Positions 9,323 to 18,946 of a DNA stretch of 55,458 nucleotides are shown here, in pieces (positions within the stretch are counted from its first letter, which is position 1; every line of letters starts with the position of its first letter). Location of the stretch: contig CAMAVA010000004.1 of assembly GCA_945861515.1 (NCBI GenBank), forward strand, positions 1 to 55,458, in the 5' to 3' direction. The translations under genes were made by a program, and so were the position numbers. The notes under the pieces were generated by a model that worked only from the letters and a program-made list of their open reading frames with translations, searched no databases and had not been told where the DNA came from. Source of the stretch: Brevundimonas vancanneytii (lineage in GTDB: Bacteria; Pseudomonadota; Alphaproteobacteria; Caulobacterales; Caulobacteraceae).

Positions 9323-11530
9323 GTGCTTCATCCTGTCATCATGTGCGGCGGCGCCGGTACACGACTGTGGCCAGCGTCACGGCCCGATCGTCCGAAACCC
9401 TTCATTCCGCTGGTTGGTCCCGTTTCGATCTTCGCCCGGACCCTGGAGCGGCTTGCCCATCTTCCAGACGCCGCAGAGCCGATCATTGTCGCGGGCGCCG
9501 GGCATTCAAGACTGATCGAGGAAAGCCTTGAAGCCGCCGGACTGGGCGGTTTGGTGATCATCGAACCGGAGCCCCGCGACAGTGGGCCGGCCATGGCGGC
9601 GGCCGCCCTGGTGATTTCAGCCCGGGACCCCGATGGGGTCTGCATTTTCCTCGCAGCAGATCATCACATTCCTGAACCCCTCGCCTTCGCCCGGGTCGTG
9701 GGCCTCGCTACCGAGCAGGCCTGCCGGGGCGGGATCGTGACCCTGGGCGTTTCCCCTGATCAAGCGAGCAGCGCCTATGGCTATATTCGGCCGGGCAAGA
9801 CCTTCGATGGCGGGGTCCGGTCCGTGGAAGCCTTTGTCGAAAAGCCGGATTCCTCCCGTGCTGTCGAACTGATTGCAGAAGGCTGCCTCTGGAACAGCGG
9901 CATGTTCATTACCCGGGCGCAGGTCTTGATCGACGAGCTGGCGATCCATGCTCCGGACATGCTGGCGGCTGCCACCCGGGCGGTCAATGAGGCCCGCAGC
10001 GACGGTGTCAGGCTGTTGCTCAGCGATGCCTTTCGCACGGCGCCCAAAACATCGATCGACTATGCCGTCATGGAGAAGACCACACAGGCCTTTGTCGCAT
10101 CCGCCGACTTTGCCTGGTCGGATCTGGGCGCCTGGGACGCCGTCCTTGCTGCAGCCCCCAGCGATGCCACCGGCAACTATGTTTCAGGATCGGCATACCT
10201 GGACCGGTCTGAAGGCTGCCTTGTCAATGTCGGCGACGGCATGACGGTGGCGGTGGTCGGGGGGCGCAACCTCGCTGTGATCGCCGACCAGGGCGATGTG
10301 ATGATCTGCGACATGGGTCAGCTGGACGGGGTGAAGTCCGTTGTCGAGAAGATCCATATGACCCGGCAAGGCGTCTCAACGGCCGCAACCACGGAAACGG
10401 TCCGGACCTACGACCGCTGGCTGAATGTTTCAGCCCTGCCCCTGTGGTGGAGCCTCGGGGCTGACCATCATCAGGGAGGATTTCATGAGGCGCTGTCCCT
10501 GGACGGCGAGCCGGTTCTGGCCAACCGGCGACTCCGTGTCCAGGCCCGGCAAACTCATGTCTACGCCCAGGCCGGACTGTCCGGTTGGACGGGTCCTTGG
10601 ACCCAGGCCGTCAACCACGGCCTGGCAGCCCTCGAAGGGCAGTTTCGTCGAGAGGACGGCCTTTTCCGAACCTTGACAACGGCGACTGGCGTCGCCGTCG
10701 ATGAAACCGCCATGCTCTATGATCAGGCCTTTGTCCTGTTGGCTCTGGCCTCCTCGACCCGGGCCGGAATCAAGGGAGACGCCAATCGCAAGCTGGCGCT
10801 TGAACTGCTCTCCGCCGTACGGACGACCTTCAGCGCGCCAGCCGGGGGGTTCAGGGAGGCGGCGGGCCACAGCCACCAATCAAACCCCCTGATGCACCTT
10901 TTCGAAGCCAGCCTGGCCTGGATCGAAACCGATGGCGCGCCTGTCTGGCGCGAACTGGCGGCAGAGGTTGCCGCCCTGGCCCGCGATCACTTCATCGACG
11001 CCAAAGGCGGTTTCCTGCGGGAGTTCTTCGAGCCTGACTGGTCACCCGCCGAGGGCGACGCCGGACGGGTGGTCGAGCCCGGACACCAGTTCGAATGGGC
11101 CTGGCTCTTGATGCGCTGGGGCGTCATCGCTGGCGAAACCTGGCCGCTGGACGCCGCTGCCGGTCTCTACCGTTGTGGCCTCAGGGGTATTGACCTGCGC
11201 CGCGGCGTGGCTGTCGATGAACTGGATCCGGACCTGCGCGTGAGCCGGGCTTCAGCCCGCCTCTGGCCACAGACAGAATGGCTGAAGGCGGCCGCGCTTC
11301 TGGCCGAACTGCAACCTGGCCTTCAGGCGGCCTACCTGGCGGATGTCGGCCGGGCCGCCCAAGGCTTGGGTCTGTACCTGGCCAATCCGGTCCTGGGTGT
11401 CTACCGTGACAAACTGGACATTGCCGGCGCCTTCAAGGAAGAGCCAGCGCCAGCGAGCTCCCTCTATCACATCGCCGGGGCGGTCGAGTCCTTGAACCGA
11501 CTTGGGCGCCTTGGTCTGATTGAGGGCTGA
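9323..11530 (+). CDS. Fusion of mannose-1-phosphate guanylyltransferase (ManC-like) and AGE-family epimerase/isomerase domain
   Basis: N-term PVIMCGGAGTRLWPASRPDRPKPF and FVEKPD; from about residue 360 an AGE domain (RWLNVSALPLWWSLGADHHQGGFHEAL...EPGHQFEWAWLLMRWG...RLWPQTEWLKA). GTG start. Confidence 0.93.
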   Translation: MLHPVIMCGGAGTRLWPASRPDRPKPFIPLVGPVSIFARTLERLAHLPDAAEPIIVAGAGHSRLIEESLEAAGLGGLVIIEPEPRDSGPAMAAAALVISARDPDGVCIFLAADHHIPEPLAFARVVGLATEQACRGGIVTLGVSPDQASSAYGYIRPGKTFDGGVRSVEAFVEKPDSSRAVELIAEGCLWNSGMFITRAQVLIDELAIHAPDMLAAATRAVNEARSDGVRLLLSDAFRTAPKTSIDYAVMEKTTQAFVASADFAWSDLGAWDAVLAAAPSDATGNYVSGSAYLDRSEGCLVNVGDGMTVAVVGGRNLAVIADQGDVMICDMGQLDGVKSVVEKIHMTRQGVSTAATTETVRTYDRWLNVSALPLWWSLGADHHQGGFHEALSLDGEPVLANRRLRVQARQTHVYAQAGLSGWTGPWTQAVNHGLAALEGQFRREDGLFRTLTTATGVAVDETAMLYDQAFVLLALASSTRAGIKGDANRKLALELLSAVRTTFSAPAGGFREAAGHSHQSNPLMHLFEASLAWIETDGAPVWRELAAEVAALARDHFIDAKGGFLREFFEPDWSPAEGDAGRVVEPGHQFEWAWLLMRWGVIAGETWPLDAAAGLYRCGLRGIDLRRGVAVDELDPDLRVSRASARLWPQTEWLKAAALLAELQPGLQAAYLADVGRAAQGLGLYLANPVLGVYRDKLDIAGAFKEEPAPASSLYHIAGAVESLNRLGRLGLIEG

Positions 11531-11927
11531 AGACTACTTTCCACTGGCGTCAAGCCTTCAGACGAAGCCCGCATCGCATGCAGACCCGGTGACCTGGCAG
11601 GGAACTGCTGTCTCGCCAGAAATGTCCGTCCAGCAGACATTTCAGCAGCCGGTTCCAGCTGATTTTTGACAGGTCCATGCGCGCCCCCAGCTCGCAGCCG
11701 TTCGTCCTTGAAGCGGCCCACCGACAGTCAATCGCCCGGCTCGGGGATTACAACCATTTTGAGTCTATCTGGTCCCGTTCGTCGCACGGGGTGGGCTGTA
11801 TGCAGCCGATCAGGACGCTGACAGATCAAGACTTGAGCGATTCCAGGCGCCCCTGCGTCATGGTCGACGAACCCGGCTCCCTGTGCCAACTGGCCCCCAA
11901 GCGACCAATTCAGAAAAGGGCCGACCC

Positions 11928-12710
<783 letters not shown>

Positions 12711-12721
12711 ACCGAAAACGC

Positions 12722-12754
12722 AAAAAGGGCGCCCACCAGGTCCGGTGAGCGCCC
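12722..12754 (-). terminator. Rho-independent terminator for efp
   Basis: GGGCGCCCACC-AGGTCC-GGTGAGCGCCC (one mismatch in 11 bp); on the minus strand it is followed by TTTTTG. Confidence 0.8.
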
Positions 12755-12775
12755 CAAAGCCTAGATGACGGACAA

Positions 12776-13342
12776 TCAGTCCTTGGCGCGCTCGTAGTAG
12801 CTGCCATCCTCGGTCAGGATGACGATGCGAGTGCCGGCGGCGATATAGGGCGGCACCATCACGCGGGCCCCGTTGGACAGGGTCGCAGGCTTGTAGGACG
12901 AAGACGCGGTCTGGCCCTTCATCGCCGGCTCGGTGTCGACGATCTCGAAGGTCACCCGGGCCGGCAGCTCCATGGCGATCGGCACATTCTCGTGGATCGA
13001 CAGGAAGACGGTCATGCCGTCACTCAGCCACTGGGCTTTGTCGCCGATCATGTCACCCGAAACGATATACTGGTCGAAGGTCTCGGGGTTCATGAAGTGG
13101 TAGCCCTCGCCGTCCTGATACAGGAAGGTGTGTTCCCGTTCATCGACAAAGGCCCGTTCGACGGACTCGGTGGTGCGATAGCGTTCCGACACCTTCACAC
13201 CGTCCGAGATGCGGCGCATGTCCAGCTGGGTCACGGGCGTGCCCTTGCCGGGGTGGATGTTCTCGACGTTCAGAACGACATAGAGCTTGCCGTCGACATC
13301 GACGACGGAACCTTTGCGGAGCGAGCTGGCGGCAACCTTCAC
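12776..13342 (-). CDS. efp: Elongation factor P
   Basis: [43 protein letters not shown]; full-length EF-P with Lys in the PGKG loop. Confidence 0.97.
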   Translation of the reverse strand: MKVAASSLRKGSVVDVDGKLYVVLNVENIHPGKGTPVTQLDMRRISDGVKVSERYRTTESVERAFVDEREHTFLYQDGEGYHFMNPETFDQYIVSGDMIGDKAQWLSDGMTVFLSIHENVPIAMELPARVTFEIVDTEPAMKGQTASSSYKPATLSNGARVMVPPYIAAGTRIVILTEDGSYYERAKD

Positions 13343-13475
13343 AGGGTAGTTTCCTCTTGGGCGCGGAACAGTCGCAAGGGCGCACTGCCATCCGCTAGAT
13401 AGGGTGTTGAGCGCTCTCCTATAGAGTCGCGGCGGGAATCGCCAGTCGTCTCCGTTTCAGGCCCAGGACCCAGAC

Positions 13476-14534
13476 TTGAACGCTCCGCCCGCATCCTCCT
13501 GGTGGCGACCCGATCGGCACCAGGACCGTCGTCCGTTTCTCATGACCCGGAACCGGATCACTGCCGCTGTGCGCAACTGGTTTGCCGGTCAGGACTTTGT
13601 CGAGGTGGAGACTGCGGCCTTGCAGGTTTCGCCCGGCAATGAGGCCCATCTCCATGCCTTTGCCACAGAAGCGCATGAACTGACCGGTCAATCCGCCACC
13701 CGCTACCTGCGCACCTCACCCGAGTTTGCCTGCAAGGCGCTGCTGGCCGCTGGAGAAGAACGGATCTTCGATTTCGCCCGGGTCTGGCGCAATCGCGAAC
13801 GAGGGGCCCTGCACCACCCCGAATTCACCATGCTGGAGTGGTACCGGACCGCAGCCCCCTATGACCTGCTCATGGAAGACTGCCATGCCCTGCTGATCCT
13901 GGCTGCGGAGACCGCCGGGACCGGCCAGCTTCGGTTCCGGGGACGGATCTGCGACCCCCTCGCCGCCCCCCAACGGGTTACGGTTGCACAGGCTATCGAG
14001 CGCCATGCCGGCATCGACCTGCTGTCGACCCTGGACGCCGGGGGAGAGACAGACAGGGCCGCCCTCGCCGCCAGCGCTGCAGCAGCCGGCATCAGGGTCG
14101 CCGACGACGACAGCTGGGCCGATATCTTCAGCCGGATCCTGGTCGAAAAGGTCGAACCGCACCTGGGTATCGGCCAAGCCACCGTCCTGTGCGAATACCC
14201 CGTCTCCGAGGCGGCCCTGGCCCGGCCCAAGCCGACAGACCCCAGGGTCGCCGAGCGGTTCGAGCTCTATGCCTGCGGAGTCGAGCTTGCCAATGCCTTT
14301 GGCGAACTCACCGACGTCGATGAACAGAGGCGACGGTTCGAGATCGAAATGACCGAGAAGTCCCGGCTCTATGGCGAACGCTACCCGATCGACGAGGATT
14401 TCCTGTCAGCCCTCGCCATCATGCCGCCCGCCTGCGGGTCGGCCCTCGGATTTGACCGGCTGGTGATGCTGGCCACCGGCGCGAGCCGGATCGAACAGGT
14501 GCTGTGGTCTCCGGTCTCGGAGATCGACCGTTGA
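13476..14534 (+). CDS. epmA: EF-P--(R)-beta-lysine ligase EpmA (PoxA/GenX)
   Basis: LysRS-like class II core without anticodon-binding domain: RYLRTSPEFACKALLAAGEERIFDFARVWRNRERGALHHPEFTMLEWYR; next to efp and epmB. TTG start or a downstream ATG. Confidence 0.95.
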   Translation: MNAPPASSWWRPDRHQDRRPFLMTRNRITAAVRNWFAGQDFVEVETAALQVSPGNEAHLHAFATEAHELTGQSATRYLRTSPEFACKALLAAGEERIFDFARVWRNRERGALHHPEFTMLEWYRTAAPYDLLMEDCHALLILAAETAGTGQLRFRGRICDPLAAPQRVTVAQAIERHAGIDLLSTLDAGGETDRAALAASAAAAGIRVADDDSWADIFSRILVEKVEPHLGIGQATVLCEYPVSEAALARPKPTDPRVAERFELYACGVELANAFGELTDVDEQRRRFEIEMTEKSRLYGERYPIDEDFLSALAIMPPACGSALGFDRLVMLATGASRIEQVLWSPVSEIDR

Positions 14535-14579
14535 TGTCAGGTGTTTGCGCAGGCTCGCCATATGGGCCATAGGCGCGCG

Positions 14580-15617
14580 ATGACCTGCAGCATCACCCTT
14601 CGCTCGCCCGAGGCCCTGGCCGAACGCGGCCTGGCTGACCGTGGTAAACTGGCAAGGCTGCAGCAGGTGGCGGACCGCTACGCCGTGGCCATCACGCCGG
14701 CGATCATGGACCTCATCGATCCCGAAGACCCCCTTGATCCCATAGCCCGCCAGTTCCTTCCCTCCGAGTCCGAGCTCGACTCCACGCTGCTGGAGCGACC
14801 GGACCCGATCGGAGACCAGGCCCACAGCCCGGTCGAGGGGGTGGTTCACCGCTATCCAGACCGTGTCCTGCTCAAGGTCACCCACACCTGCGCCGTCTAT
14901 TGCCGCTTCTGTTTCCGGCGGGAAATGGTCGGCCCCCAAGGCGAAGGAACCCTGACTGCGACCGCGCTGGACCGCGCCATGAGCTATATCGCCGAGCGGC
15001 CTGACACCTGGGAAGTGATCCTGACAGGCGGCGACCCTTTGGTTTTGTCTCCGCGCCGGCTGCGGGACCTGATGGAGCGGCTGGCGCGGATCGACCATGT
15101 CAAGGTGGTCAGGCTCCATACCCGTGGCCCCGTGGTCAACCCCGGCTCCGTAACGCCCGAACTCATTGAGGCGCTCAGGGTTTCCGGCAAGGCGACCTGG
15201 ATCGCACTGCATGCCAATCACCCCCGCGAGCTGACCCCAGCGGCCCGCGCCGCCTGCGCCAGGCTCATCGACGCCGGAATCGCCATGGTCAGCCAGACGG
15301 TGCTGCTGAGGGGCGTCAATGACGACCTGCAGACCCTCGGCGCCCTGATGCGGGCCTTTGTCGAGACCCGGATCAAACCCTATTACCTGCACCAGGGCGA
15401 TCTGGCGCCCGGCACGGCCCATTTCCGGACCTCGATCGAGGAGGGACAGGCGCTGATGCGGTCCCTGCGCGGCGCCTATTCGGGCCTCTGCCAGCCCAGC
15501 TATGTGCTGGATATCCCGGATGGTCACGGCAAGGTCCCGGTTGGCCCCAACTATCTGGACGACGGCCAGGTCGAGGACCCTGCTGGAAGACTTCACGCCT
15601 ATCCGCCTACGGCCTGA
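14580..15617 (+). CDS. epmB: EF-P beta-lysylation protein EpmB (lysine 2,3-aminomutase family, radical SAM)
   Basis: Radical SAM CxxxCxxC (HTCAVYCRFCFRRE), KamA family; immediately downstream of epmA. Confidence 0.95.
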   Translation: MTCSITLRSPEALAERGLADRGKLARLQQVADRYAVAITPAIMDLIDPEDPLDPIARQFLPSESELDSTLLERPDPIGDQAHSPVEGVVHRYPDRVLLKVTHTCAVYCRFCFRREMVGPQGEGTLTATALDRAMSYIAERPDTWEVILTGGDPLVLSPRRLRDLMERLARIDHVKVVRLHTRGPVVNPGSVTPELIEALRVSGKATWIALHANHPRELTPAARAACARLIDAGIAMVSQTVLLRGVNDDLQTLGALMRAFVETRIKPYYLHQGDLAPGTAHFRTSIEEGQALMRSLRGAYSGLCQPSYVLDIPDGHGKVPVGPNYLDDGQVEDPAGRLHAYPPTA

Positions 15618-15643
15618 ACGGTCGCAGGCCGGACCTGGTCTGA

Positions 15644-16033
15644 TCAGGCCGGTTTCCAGGCTGCGAAGATCAGGGCAGGCCAGAGCACGATGATCAGCAG
15701 AAAACTCAGACTCACGCCCCATGGAACGGCGTCCCAGCCCTGCGCCCGCATCTGCGGAACGACGAACAGACCCAGATAGAGGGACTTGTAGATCACCTGC
15801 AGCAACAGAACGCCGACGAAGGCCCGAGGGGCGATCAGTCCGAACGCAGAACAGACCAGAATTGCGGCCCAAAGGCTGGCGACGAGCAGTCGCAGACCAG
15901 CCGACTCCGGAACCTTGCCCTCAAAGACCGCAAGGCTGGGCCCGCCGGCCATAAGCAAAAGGGACCCAACGACGGGTGCCAGGATCAGAATATTCAGGCC
16001 GTAGGCGGCACGCAGCAGGGTATCCAGCATCAA
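15644..16033 (-). CDS. Hypothetical integral membrane protein (four TM)
   Basis: 129 aa with four hydrophobic segments. Confidence 0.75.
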   Translation of the reverse strand: MMLDTLLRAAYGLNILILAPVVGSLLLMAGGPSLAVFEGKVPESAGLRLLVASLWAAILVCSAFGLIAPRAFVGVLLLQVIYKSLYLGLFVVPQMRAQGWDAVPWGVSLSFLLIIVLWPALIFAAWKPA

Positions 16034-16080
16034 CAGGCCTCCAGACCGATGTTGGTCTACGCGACAAGCCTGGATGCAGA

Positions 16081-17283
16081 TCAGGGCTTCAATCGGCCGG
16101 CGGCGATTTCCCGCGCCTTCCAGTCCATGCCGTTTCGAATGCGGTTGCCGACAGCGGGATGGTCATAGAACAGCGCCTCCTCCAGCGCTCCCGGCGTGGC
16201 TGCGCGATACTCCACAGTCTTCATCAAGGCCCGGGCCAGGCCATCGGGCTCACGGGCTGCCATCAGGGAGAAGTTATCGGCATCGGTTTCGGCAATCCGC
16301 GAAATCGAGCTCATCAGGGGGCCGCCCAGCACGCCGATCACCACAAGCACGGCCACAAATACCGGGTAACCTGCCGGATCGGCGATCCCCTTGACCTCGC
16401 CGGCGCCCAGCAGCCGCGCCATCGGGGCAAAGAACCGGTCCACCAGCCAGAAGGCGATGACCAGAAGCAGGCTCATGGCCCCAAGCTGCCAGAGAATGTG
16501 CTGACGGGCATAGTGTCCCATCTCATGGGCGACCACGGCCCGCACCTCTCCCATGTCGGCGCCGGCCTTGAACATGGTGTCGCTCATGGCGACCCGCGCC
16601 GAGCCGAACAGCCCGGAAACATTGGCCGTGTAACGGTTGGATTGCTTGGACCCGTCATAGACAAAGATCTTGTCCGACGGCACGCCATGGGCCTTGGCCA
16701 GTTCGACGACGGCATCGCGGACCGGCCCGGGCGGGGCCGGGGTGTAGTTGTTGAAGATCGGCTCTATGGCGATCGGTGACACCACAAGACCGATCACCAG
16801 AAAGACCAGGGACAGGCCCGAACCCCAGACCCACCAGGTTTTCGGAGCCCGGCGCAGGAGGGCGTAAAAGAGAATCGTCAGCAGGGTTCCGACCACAAGT
16901 CCGATCACCGAACCGATCGCCCATTCGCCCAGCCAGCCCGGAAGGCTCTGGCTGGTCAGGCCGTACTGGCTCTCGCGCCACCAGGATTCATAGATCGTCC
17001 AGGGCAGGCCCAGCAGGGTGAGCATCAGCTGCGCCGCGGCAAGGACGGCCAGTGACGCCAGCCAGGGGCGCGACCTCCAGCCCTCGATCGACTGCCGTAT
17101 CCGGACCAGCACACCGCTACGGATGACCAGCCAGGAGACCAGCAGAGACACGATCGCCGACCCCAGGATCAGCCAGTGGCCGCCCTGGGTGTAGGCTTGC
17201 GCCTTGGCATGGGCCTGCGGTGTGATGGTGGACAGATATCGCGCCGTCTCTGCGGCGGCGTCGAACACGGCTGGACTGTTCAT
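16081..17283 (-). CDS. M48 family metallopeptidase (Ste24/CAAX protease-like)
   Basis: VVAHEMGHYARQH zinc motif, multi-TM, ETDADNFSLMAA. Confidence 0.95.
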   Translation of the reverse strand: MNSPAVFDAAAETARYLSTITPQAHAKAQAYTQGGHWLILGSAIVSLLVSWLVIRSGVLVRIRQSIEGWRSRPWLASLAVLAAAQLMLTLLGLPWTIYESWWRESQYGLTSQSLPGWLGEWAIGSVIGLVVGTLLTILFYALLRRAPKTWWVWGSGLSLVFLVIGLVVSPIAIEPIFNNYTPAPPGPVRDAVVELAKAHGVPSDKIFVYDGSKQSNRYTANVSGLFGSARVAMSDTMFKAGADMGEVRAVVAHEMGHYARQHILWQLGAMSLLLVIAFWLVDRFFAPMARLLGAGEVKGIADPAGYPVFVAVLVVIGVLGGPLMSSISRIAETDADNFSLMAAREPDGLARALMKTVEYRAATPGALEEALFYDHPAVGNRIRNGMDWKAREIAAGRLKP

Positions 17284-17340
17284 GGCGACGATTTCCCCTC
17301 GTGCGGCGAAGGCGTCGCCCGAAATGCTGCGTCTGTCAGC

Positions 17341-18870
17341 TTAATTCGCCGCAAGGTGCAGATTGAAGCCGAGCCGTTCAAACTGGGTCGCCGGGACGCC
17401 CAGGGACTGAAGGGCAAGCTGCATCTGCCGGGCCAATTCAACCTCAAGCGGCGAGCCGGCCAGATTGTCCGTCTCCCCCGGATCCTGCTGCAGATCATAA
17501 AGGCGATGACCGCCGGGTTTCATCCGCGACCAGAAGGGAACCGGATCGCCGGCCTGCCAGATCTGGTGGATCACCGGGATGTCCGATCCCGGCATCCGAT
17601 CCAGAAACGCCCGCCCGTCCGGCGGAGGAAGGGCCTGGTCCCGGCTCAGCACATGGGTGGGCATGGTCGACCAGCGGTTCGACAACATGGACAGGGGCGC
17701 ATTGGCGGGGACCGGCGACCGGACATATTTGTGCCGGCCGGTCACAAGCTGGACATCGCGCCCCCAGACCCCTGTCAGGAGCCAGTCCCGGACGCTGTCT
17801 GTTTCTCCGCGAAGCACCGGCAACAGGGAATGGCCGTGGGTGCGATGCTCCACCGCAACCTCGAACAGGTCTGCGAGGGTTGCATGAAGATCGACCGCTG
17901 TGGTCAGGGCTGGGACATCGCCAGGCTCAAGTCCAGGATAGTGGATCAGCAACGGAATATGGGCGAGCGGTTGATAGACCGGGACACCTGGTTTTCCCCA
18001 GATGTCCTTTTCGCCCAGATAGTGGCCATGGTCGGTGCAGATCACGATCAGGGTGTCGTCCCGGAGATTGTGGCGATCCACTGCCTCCAGGACCCTGCCC
18101 AGCCAATGGTCGATCATCGACAGCTTGCCGCCGTAGCTGGCCCGGAGCTGCCTAGCCTGGGCCTCGCTGAGAACGCCTTTTTCGATGGCGCCCTGCATAT
18201 AGGGCGGCCAGATCAGATGCGGCCCCTGCCAGTCAGGATCATAGAGTGAAGCCCAGGGCTCAGGCGTATCGAACGGCTCATGCGGGTCGAACTCATCGAC
18301 AAACAGCAGGAAACGCTCATGGGCCCCGGCATTGTCGTCCAGCCAGCGGGCCGCCGCACTCATGGTCCGGGGACCGGGAAAATCGGCCTCGTCCCGAAAC
18401 CAGCCCCTGGAATTGTCATAGGGCATGTGGCCCCGTCCAAATCGGGGCGCGCCCTGCCAGCTGGGGTCGGGCCGTGTCTTCCACGGGTCGCCCTCATGTC
18501 CCCGCTCGTAGTCCCAGGCCGTGAAGTCGACGTGGTAGTTCTCGCCGCCGCTTTCGAACAGATGCGGATGATCGCTGATCAGCTGGGTGGTCACGCCAGC
18601 CCTCGCCAGGCTGGCCGTGATGGCCTCTTCCCAGAGCTCGACGGAGCCCCAGGCCCGCCAGAGGAAATCCAGGGATCCGCAGAGGATGTCATGCCGGGCC
18701 GGCATGCAGGGCAGCGAGCCCGTATAGTGGTTGGTGAATCGCTGCGCCCCCGCGGCGAAGCGATCCAGGTTCGGGGTTGCGAACTCCGTGCCGCCATAGG
18801 CGCCGAGCATATGGCGGTTCAGGCTGTCCAGCAGGATGACAATGGCGTTGCGGGGCTTCTGACGGGGCAT
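17341..18870 (-). CDS. Type I sulfatase
   Basis: AIVILLDSLNRHMLGAYGG, TGSLPCMPARHDILCGS (CxPxR formylglycine motif), CTDHGHYLGEK. Confidence 0.95.
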   Translation of the reverse strand: MPRQKPRNAIVILLDSLNRHMLGAYGGTEFATPNLDRFAAGAQRFTNHYTGSLPCMPARHDILCGSLDFLWRAWGSVELWEEAITASLARAGVTTQLISDHPHLFESGGENYHVDFTAWDYERGHEGDPWKTRPDPSWQGAPRFGRGHMPYDNSRGWFRDEADFPGPRTMSAAARWLDDNAGAHERFLLFVDEFDPHEPFDTPEPWASLYDPDWQGPHLIWPPYMQGAIEKGVLSEAQARQLRASYGGKLSMIDHWLGRVLEAVDRHNLRDDTLIVICTDHGHYLGEKDIWGKPGVPVYQPLAHIPLLIHYPGLEPGDVPALTTAVDLHATLADLFEVAVEHRTHGHSLLPVLRGETDSVRDWLLTGVWGRDVQLVTGRHKYVRSPVPANAPLSMLSNRWSTMPTHVLSRDQALPPPDGRAFLDRMPGSDIPVIHQIWQAGDPVPFWSRMKPGGHRLYDLQQDPGETDNLAGSPLEVELARQMQLALQSLGVPATQFERLGFNLHLAAN

Positions 18871-18946
18871 GAGTGACCTGATGTTTTGGGCAGGAGGCCA
18901 CGCCTGCGCCCTCCTGTCAGGTCAAAAATGTCCGCAGCTGTATTCC

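Noticed and set aside
14406-15872. 488-aa minus-strand ORF antisense to epmA/epmB
   Set aside because: Shadow ORF spanning two strongly supported plus-strand genes.
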